The position numbers and the translations under genes are program-made. A stretch of DNA of 64,000 nucleotides from Dama dama (taxonomy: Eukaryota > Chordata > Mammalia > Artiodactyla > Cervidae): positions 21,496,501-21,560,500 of the forward strand of contig NC_083689.1 in the NCBI RefSeq assembly GCF_033118175.1, in the 5' to 3' direction. The notes beneath the pieces were generated by a model. The model worked only from the letters and a program-made list of their open reading frames with translations. It made no database searches and was not told the DNA's origin. Positions 57,901-64,000 of the stretch are shown here, piece by piece; position 1 is the first letter of the stretch; each line of letters opens with the position of its first letter.

Positions 57901-60900
57901 CCCCATGGTCAGCATCTTGGGACCTTTAGCAGGAGAGGAAGGAGCCAGGAGTTTTTGCTGTTTCTCTTCCAGGGGCCTCATCCATTGCTTTTCCCATCTC
58001 CTGGCAGGATCACCAGGGTCTCCCAATTAACACAGAAGTCCCCAGGCATCCCTGCCCCAATGTTTGTATCCAGCCCAGCTTCCTGGGTGGGCAGCCTGTC
58101 CAGTTGCCAACTCAAAAGGGCCCTAGGCTTGGTTGAATGCTTTGCTGTTGCCATCTTGAATTTTTCTTTTCATTTGTTTATATAATTTTGGCTGCCCTGG
58201 GTCCTCATTGCTGCACTCAGGCCTTCTCTAGTTGTGGCATGCGAGGGCTGCTCTCTAGTTGCGGTGCACAGGTTTCTCATTGCAGTGGCTTCTCTTGTTG
58301 CAGAGCACAGGCTCTAGGGTGCGTGGGCTTCAGGGGTTATGGTCCTTGGGCTCTTGATCTCAGGCTCAGTAGTTGTGGCTCATGGGCTTAGTTGCCCTGT
58401 GACATATGGGATCTTCCCAGACCAGGGATCAAACTCATGTCCTTTGCACTGGCAGGTGGGTTCTTAACCTCTGGACCACCAGGAAAGTCCCGTCTTAAAA
58501 TTTTCAGTAATTTTTGAAAAAAAAAAAATTTTCAGTAATTTTTGAACAGGGGACCTCCCTTATTTTTATTTCGCACTGGGTCCCACAAATGACATAGCTG
58601 GTCCTGATCTGAGATGCCCCATACTTGCCAACCCTACCTGCCCTACCAGCACCCAGCATCTACATAGTCAAATGAGATAAAGCTTCATTCATTCATTTGT
58701 TGGTTTAGCAACTGTTTCCTAAGTATCCATAAGTGCCTGGCACTGTGCTGGCTGCTGCATTCAAGGTTGTTGTTCAGTTGCTAAATCGTGTCTGACTCTC
58801 TGTGACCCCATGGACTGCAGCACACCAGGCTTCCCTGTCCTTCACTATCTCCCTGAGTTTGCTCAAACTCACATCCATTGAGTCAGTGATACCATCCAAC
58901 CATCTCATCCTCTGTCGCCCCCTTCTCCTCTTGCCCTCCATCTTTCCCAGCATCAGGGTCTTTTCCAGTGAATCAGCTGTTTGCCTCAGATGGCCGAAGT
59001 ATTGGAGCTTCAGCGTCAGTCCTTCCAATGCATGCATTCAAAGAGTACAACATAATTCTTGTCCTCCGGGGATACCCCTCCAGTGAACAAAGAAGGCAGT
59101 AAACCAGCAAATAAATAGTTTCAGATCCTGAAAAGTTCTCAGAAGACAACAAAGAGAATGTATAATCGCAAGTAGCTGTGGGCAGGAGGAGGCATGGCTG
59201 GGAATGCCTCTGAGAGGTGATGCTGGAGTGATGTGTTGAATATATATCAAAACAGAGTGTGAACAAAGCAGAGGGCATAGCCAATGCCAAGGACCAGACA
59301 CAGGAATGAATTTGGTCTCTTGGAGGAGTGAAAGTCTCTTTTCTATTACAGCTTATTACAAGATATAGAATATAATTCCTTGTACTATACAGTAGAACCT
59401 TGTTGTTTATTTTATATACTGTAGTTTGTATCTATGGGACTTCCCTGTAGCTCAGATGATAAAGAATCTTCCTGCAATGCAGGAGACCTGCATTCGATTC
59501 CTGGATCAGGAAGATCCCTTGGAGAAGGAAATGGCAACCAGCTTCAGTATTCTCGCCTGGAGAAATCCACAGACAGAGGAGCCTGGTGGGCTACAGTCCA
59601 TGGGGTTGCAAAAAGTCAGACACAACTGAGCTACTGACACACACAAACAGTTTGTATCTGCTAATCCCAAACTCCAAATTTATCCCTCCCTTCTCACTTT
59701 TCCCTTTTGGTAACCATAAGTTTTTTTTTCTGGGTCTGGAGTCTGTTTCTGTTTCATAGATAAGTTCATTTGTATAGTATTCCACATACAAGTGATTCCA
59801 CATACAAGTGATATCATATGGTATTTGTCTTTCCCTGTCTGACTTACTTCACTTAGTATGATCATCTCTAGGTCCATCCACATTGCTGGAAATGGCATTA
59901 TTTCATCCTTTTTTATGGCTGACTAGTAGTCCATTATATATAAGTACCACATCTTATATGGTACTTATTTAAGTAAGTATTTATATGGTCAGTGGACATT
60001 TATTTCCCTGTCTCAACTATTGTGAACAGTGGTGCATGTATCTTTTCAAATTATAGTTTTGTCCAGATATATGCCCAGGAGTGGGATTGCTGGATCAAAT
60101 GGCAGCTCTATTTTTAGTTTTTTAAGGAACCTCCATACTGTTTTCCACAGTAGCTGTACCAATTTATATTCCCTCCAAAAGTGTAGGAGGGTTCCCTTTT
60201 CTCCACACCCTCTCCAGCATTTATTATTTGTAGACTCTTTAATGATGGCCACTCTGACCAGTGTGAGGTGATACCTCACTGTAGTTTTGATTTACATTTC
60301 TCCAATAATTAGCAACATTGAGCATCTTTTCACATTCCCATGGGCCATCTAAATGTCTTCTTTGGAGAAATGTCTTTTTAGGTCTTCTGCCCATTTTTTG
60401 ATTAGATTGGTTGGTTGTTTTGCTGTTGAAGACTGCAAGTCCTGAGTGGCTGGACAGAGTTGACGTCAGCAAGGACTCAAAGATCACGAGTTTGGGTTTC
60501 TTCCAAAGGTGATAGGAAGCCATTAAGACTCCCAAGCAGATATAAGACACAGCCTTATATCATTCATTCTTCACCCCAAAAGGGATTTCAGAGATCTAAG
60601 TAGTTTGAGAAGCCCTGTGCCTTCTTGACATTTCAAGATCTTAATTAGTCTCTTAAAGACTCTGAGAAGTCTTGCAGAAACATGATTTACTCTTTTTTAA
60701 GCACATAAGTTGGCCATACTTATCCAGGTGTTAAAACCTCTTTTTAACAGAACTGCTCTTAAAAACTCATGAAACATCTAATTGGCTAATGCAGCTCTAG
60801 CCCCAAAGTCAGTATAGTAAATATTTCTCATTTGCCCCTTTCATGCCCAGACCAGACATCACCAATCCATTACCACACTTGAGTCTCTCCCAACACAGTT

Positions 60901-63594
60901 CTGGGAAGCCATTAGCAATGGATTAAGACTGACTCAGGAAATGCAACCTATGAGCCTTTCCAGTCCCAAGGTCAGAAAAAAGATCCTGGACTTACAGAGG
61001 CCTCACAGAAGGCCTCAGAAGGGATTGGCCAAGAGCATAGCTCTGGACTTGGGGGTGACTCTGAATGTTGATTGTCACCTTTATCTTGTGGCTTTGGGCA
61101 AGTAACTTCCCTTGAGCCTCAGTTTCTCATCAGTGAAATGGGGATAGTAATTGTTATTTAGTCATATCAGTCATATCTGACTCTGTACAACTCTATGGAC
61201 TGTAGCCTGCCAGGTTCTTCTGTCCATGGAATTTTCCAGGCAAGAATACTGGAGTGGATTGCCATTTCGTTTTCCAGGGGATCTTCCTGACCCAGGGATT
61301 GAACCCATGTTTCCTGATTGGCAGGGGGATTCTTTACTGAGCCACCAGAGAAACCCATAAAATAGGTCTAATTGGGCTAAAATCAAGGTGTCAGCAGGGC
61401 TTCTTTCCTTTAGGAGGCTCTAGGAGAGAATCCGTTTTCTTACATTTTCCAGTTTCTGGTGGCCCACGTTCATTGGCTCATGGCCCCTTCTCCATCTTTA
61501 AGGTCAGCAACATGGCCTCTTCCCCTACCTCATGTCTCTCATGTCTGTTTCTGTCATCACATCTCCTTCTCTGACTTTTAGAAGACTTGTGGTGACATCG
61601 GGCCCACTTGAAAGCTCTAGGATAATCTCCCACCTCCAGATCTTTAACTTTATCCTGTTTGCAAAGTCCCTTTTGCCAGGGAAAGTATCCTATTCACAGA
61701 TTCCAGGGATTAGGGCAGGAACAATAGGGGGCCATTATTCCACATACCAGAGAGGGTCTGTGAGTGTGCACAGTTGCATCTGACTCTTTGCAACCCCATG
61801 GACTGTAGCCCACCAGGCTTCTCTCTCCATGGGATTTTCCAGGCAGGAGTACTGGAATGGGTAGCCATTTCCTTCTCCAGGGGATCTTCCCCGCCCAGGG
61901 ATCAAACTCAGGTCTCCCATATCATAGGCAGATCCTTTACCATCTGAGTCATCAGGGAAGCCCAGAAAGAGTCTAGGTGAGGTTTTTTTTTTTTGGTTTT
62001 TGGCCCCATGGTGCAGCAGGCATGTGGGAATCTTAGTTCCCCCACTGGGAACTGGATGGCATCCAGGCACCCTACATTAGAAGTGCTCAGTCTTAACCAC
62101 CGGACCTCCAGGGAAGTCCCCTTTAGGTGAGGTCTAAGCAAGAGCCTGCATGGCTAAGACCAACTGTCACAGGATACAGAAGCCAGCCAGCAGGGTCCTG
62201 GTGTCACCTAGCTCCCTCCCACCCTCCTTCCTTCTCCGCCCCTCCCAGACCCTGAAGAACCAGTGGCTCCAGCAGTATAGCCACGACTCAGCTGACCCGG
62301 GCATCCTCGTCCTCCTGGCCTGTGGCACCATCTCCAGCACGTGCGGCCAGATAGCCAGCTACCCACTGGCCCTGGTCCGGACCCGCATGCAGGCCCAAGG
62401 TGAGGCCTGGGTGGGACGAGGAGACAGGGAAGGTCTCACGACTCGGGCCCATCTCCCCATCCCCCAGCTCCTCCTCCTGAGAAAGCAGAGTCCCAGGCTG
62501 GGATCCTCCTGGAATTTGGATTGGCCTTGACTCAAGTCCTGACTTTTCTCTGGGCCGCAGTTTACCCTTTTGTGACACTGGAATGGGAGCCCCTTATCCT
62601 AAGCAGGAGAACAGACACAGTCAGTACTGGATGAGCATCCCAGCGATCTCAGTTGGGAGGCAAGCTTTCTGGGCAGGTTCTTTGAGTTCTAATTTGCAAG
62701 GCTGGGTTATAGCCAGGCCAGGGAGCAACAGAGCCAGGCTACAGGCTACAGTTGTTCTATTGTGTTTCTCTGGATTGTTTTTTGAGGGTTTTTTTTTTCT
62801 TTTTTTCTCCCCTCTACTATCCCTCAATCTTTTTTTTTTTTTTGAGAATTTCTACAGGGATTTTAGCATTTGTGTTGGGATTTTTGCCAGGGGTTATCCA
62901 CACATAACACATATGTAGTCTCCCAACCCTCAAAGGGCTTCCAGGCTGGAGAGGAAGGTGCTGAATAAATCATCCCAAAATTAAGTATGGATTTAGGGTT
63001 GAATGAAGGGGAGGAGAAAAAGCCAGACTCAGACTTGGGGCACCAAGAAGGGCTCCCCTGAAGAGCTGGTTTGGGATGGAGGATGGAAGGATGTCAGAGT
63101 TTAGCTGAGAGAAGAGGGAAGGGATGGAGCTCCAGGAAGAGGGCATTTCTCTGTCCTCTCCCACCTCCCCTTCCACACATACCTGCTCTGCTTCTCATCA
63201 TCCCCAAATGTGGGCCCTCCAGATTGGGGTGAAAAGTTGAGCAGCCAAGTCCAAGGCCAGGAGAAGCCCCAACTTGGAGTGGTAGGTTCCACTGTTAGTC
63301 CCTCTTGCTGCAATGACCGCCTGGCCCAGCCCTGGTGGGGGTGGTGGGGAAAGAGGGGGAAGTGAGAGGGGGACCTCTGGCCTTACCTGACCTCCCCACC
63401 CCTCCCCAGCCTCCATTGAGGGAGCCCCCCAGCTCTCCATGCTGGGTCTCCTCCGTCACATCCTATCCCAGGAGGGCGTGCGGGGCCTCTACCGGGGCAT
63501 TGCCCCCAACTTCATGAAGGTTATCCCTGCTGTGAGCATCTCCTATGTGGTCTACGAGAACATGAAGCAGGCCCTGGGGGTCACGTCCAGGTGA
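51980..63594 (+). CDS. SLC25A23: SLC25A23 (SCaMC-3, Ca2+-regulated ATP-Mg/Pi carrier), complete, 10 exons
   Basis: Inner-membrane mitochondrial carrier that exchanges ATP-Mg for phosphate under control of cytosolic-side calcium. Exons: 51980-52135, 53184-53310, 53873-53960, 54249-54360, 55354-55512, 55602-55754, 55957-56064, 57361-57528, 62249-62399, 63410-63594 (TGA). The total is 1407 nt, 468 aa, equal to human. Four EF-hand loops are visible: D22-SNKDGRVDIRE, D59-DPDGGLDLE type, D90-RNQDGQIDVSE and D126-DGTMTIDWQE type. The carrier domain follows from about residue 185 with three signature motifs: PLDRLK (205-210), PMEVLK (299-304) and PLALVR (396-401). It ends ALGVTSR. All introns are GT-AG and in phase. 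Intron 8 (4.7 kb) is filled with L1 and SINE insertions. The gene faces away from CRB3 with 2.9 kb between the start codons. Confidence 0.97.
52136..53183. other. SLC25A23 intron 1
   Basis: C/T-rich unique sequence with a MIR relic at about 52930-53070 ('gtaaccctgggcaagttact', 'gagcctcattttgctcac'). No further exon is seen. Confidence 0.6.
54660..55290 (+). repeat. degenerate 'gatctgatgggatcc' array in SLC25A23 intron 4
   Basis: Short units such as 'ggatctgatggcatctggag', 'gggatccattag', 'agggatctttatgg' and 'gatgggatttggtgg' recur across about 600 bases with drifting spacing. It is a decayed minisatellite. Confidence 0.6.
56296..56605 (-). repeat. ART2A/BovB-type element in SLC25A23 intron 7
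   Basis: 'gcgaccccatggactgaagc', 'caggcttccctgtccttcac', 'actcatgtccattgagttaa' and 'gcttcagcatcagtccttcc'. Confidence 0.85.
58172..58491 (-). repeat. long tRNA-derived SINE in SLC25A23 intron 8
   Basis: 'ttggctgccctgggtcctca', 'gttgcggtgcacaggtttct' and 'acctctggaccaccaggaaa'. It is followed at 58495-58545 by two copies of a 'ttttcagtaatttttgaa' word. Confidence 0.8.
58764..59030 (-). repeat. ART2A/BovB-type element in SLC25A23 intron 8
   Basis: Near-intact complement of the element: 'gttgttgttcagttgctaaa', 'caggcttccctgtccttcac', 'agtgataccatccaaccatc' and 'gcttcagcgtcagtccttcc'. Confidence 0.9.
59335..60430 (-). repeat. L1 LINE 3' portion, split by a SINE
   Basis: The plus strand carries complement L1 text in order: 'cttgtactatacagtagaac', 'tagtatgatcatctctaggt', 'gtgggattgctggatcaaat', 'gaggtgatacctcactgtag' and 'aggtcttctgcccatttttt'. 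Short minus frames near 60046-60279 are decayed ORF2 residues. It is not a functional element. Confidence 0.85.
59435..59648 (+). repeat. Bov-tA type SINE nested in the L1
   Basis: A complete element ('gggacttccctgtagctcag' to 'cagacacaactgagctactg') is flanked by the perfect duplication AGTTTGTATCT at 59424-59434 and 59649-59659, which interrupts continuous L1 text. Confidence 0.92.
60431..61149. other. SLC25A23 intron 8, unique part
   Basis: No repeat or exon is recognised until a MIR core at about 61035-61150 ('ctttgggcaagtaacttccc', 'gcctcagtttctcatcagtg'), which is cut by the next SINE. Confidence 0.5.
61150..61357 (-). repeat. Bov-tA type SINE
   Basis: 'catatctgactctgtacaac', 'caggcaagaatactggagtg' and 'tttactgagccaccagagaa'. 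It is inserted in a MIR relic. Confidence 0.85.
61757..61963 (-). repeat. Bov-tA type SINE
   Basis: 'catctgactctttgcaaccc', 'gtagccatttccttctccag' and 'tctgagtcatcagggaagcc'. Confidence 0.85.
61982..62121 (-). repeat. tRNA-derived SINE (CHR-2 type)
   Basis: A T-run (A tail in complement) precedes 'gtgggaatcttagttccccc' and 'taaccaccggacctccaggg'. It ends 128 bases before SLC25A23 exon 9. Confidence 0.8.
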
Positions 63595-64000
63595 GGGACC
63601 CAAAACCCACCTCCCCTCCCCCAGATCCCTCACCTCAATCATGATGTCCCCCCACACCTGGGCCACTGGAGACCGAAGAGACAGCCAGTGGATCCCAGGT
63701 CCTCCCCCCACCCTGCCATTCAAACCACAGAATCCCCATACTTCATCCACTGGGTCCTGCATCCCCCACTTCAGCCACTGGATCCCACGTTTTCCTGTCC
63801 CCTCACCCCCGTACTGAGTGCTGGACCTCCATGTCTTAACCACTGGATCCCCCACAAGCCAGCTAATGGATCCTGACACCCCAACCACAGCAGCACCCAC
63901 CCAGTATCTAACCGCCCCCCCACCAGCTGCCTCAGGCACCGGATCCAGTGTCCTCAGGCAGTGCTGGATCCTAGATCCCCAGCCCTAAACTGGCGGATCC
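63595..64000 (+). repeat. SLC25A23 3' UTR with degenerate 'ccactggatccc' repeats
   Basis: After the TGA the words 'ccagtggatccca', 'ccactgggtcctg', 'ccactggatccca', 'ccactggatcccc' and 'gctaatggatcct' recur about every 30-70 bases to the window edge. No poly(A) signal is reached, so the transcript end lies outside the window. Confidence 0.65.

Noticed and set aside
60046..60550. Minus-strand frames with retrotransposon-like protein text
   Set aside because: These are decayed L1 ORF2 fragments in SLC25A23 intron 8, not a functional gene.

Overview
This is nuclear DNA of a ruminant artiodactyl, most likely a bovid. The evidence is more than 30 ruminant-specific tRNA/Bov-A type SINEs, BovB/ART2A-type fragments, an ERV solo LTR of the kind seen in cattle, MIR/L2/L1/MaLR relics, split genes with GT-AG introns, and proteins close to human orthologues. 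The gene order TNFSF9 - TUBB4A - DENND1C - CRB3 - SLC25A23 is that of human chromosome 19p13.3, so this is a conserved block. All exon structures were worked out by hand from the sequence and by comparison with remembered family proteins; nothing was searched.

Layout. 1-4.7 kb: repeat-rich intergenic DNA with two small Pol III RNA retrocopies (5S rRNA, U6) and a solo LTR. 4.7-7.3 kb: TNFSF9 (4-1BB ligand), minus strand, complete in 3 exons (251 aa). 7.3-14.6 kb: intergenic, with a CCAAT-box GC-rich patch near 13.4 kb. 14.6-20.5 kb: an intact six-exon plus-strand gene for a 292-aa phospholipid-phosphatase (PLPP/LPP) family protein that has lost the histidine of catalytic motif C2. I know of no annotated human gene at this place. 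22.4-28.3 kb: TUBB4A, plus strand, complete (444 aa). 28.3-37.2 kb: gene-free repeat cluster with nested SINE/LTR insertions and a striking inverted-plus-direct duplication. 37.3-46.5 kb: DENND1C, plus strand, 23 coding exons (798 aa). 46.9-49.1 kb: CRB3, minus strand, tail-to-tail with DENND1C, with both alternative C-termini (ERLI and CLPI) preserved. 49.5-50.6 kb: CRB3 upstream region, a degenerate tandem array packed with CACCTG E-boxes. 52.0-63.6 kb: SLC25A23 (calcium-regulated mitochondrial ATP-Mg/Pi carrier), plus strand, complete (468 aa). The window ends in its 3' UTR.

The genes are neighbours by ancestry and do not form an operon or pathway. They cover immune co-stimulation (TNFSF9), a probable membrane lipid-phosphatase-like protein, axonal/oligodendrocyte microtubules (TUBB4A), Rab35 activation in endocytic traffic (DENND1C), apical epithelial polarity (CRB3) and mitochondrial adenine nucleotide transport (SLC25A23). 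The observations most worth following up are the PLPP-like pseudophosphatase candidate with its GC-AG intron, the 157-bp template-switch-like insertion at 34.6-34.8 kb, the E-box array upstream of CRB3, and the tailless 5S and U6 retrocopies in the first 430 bases.
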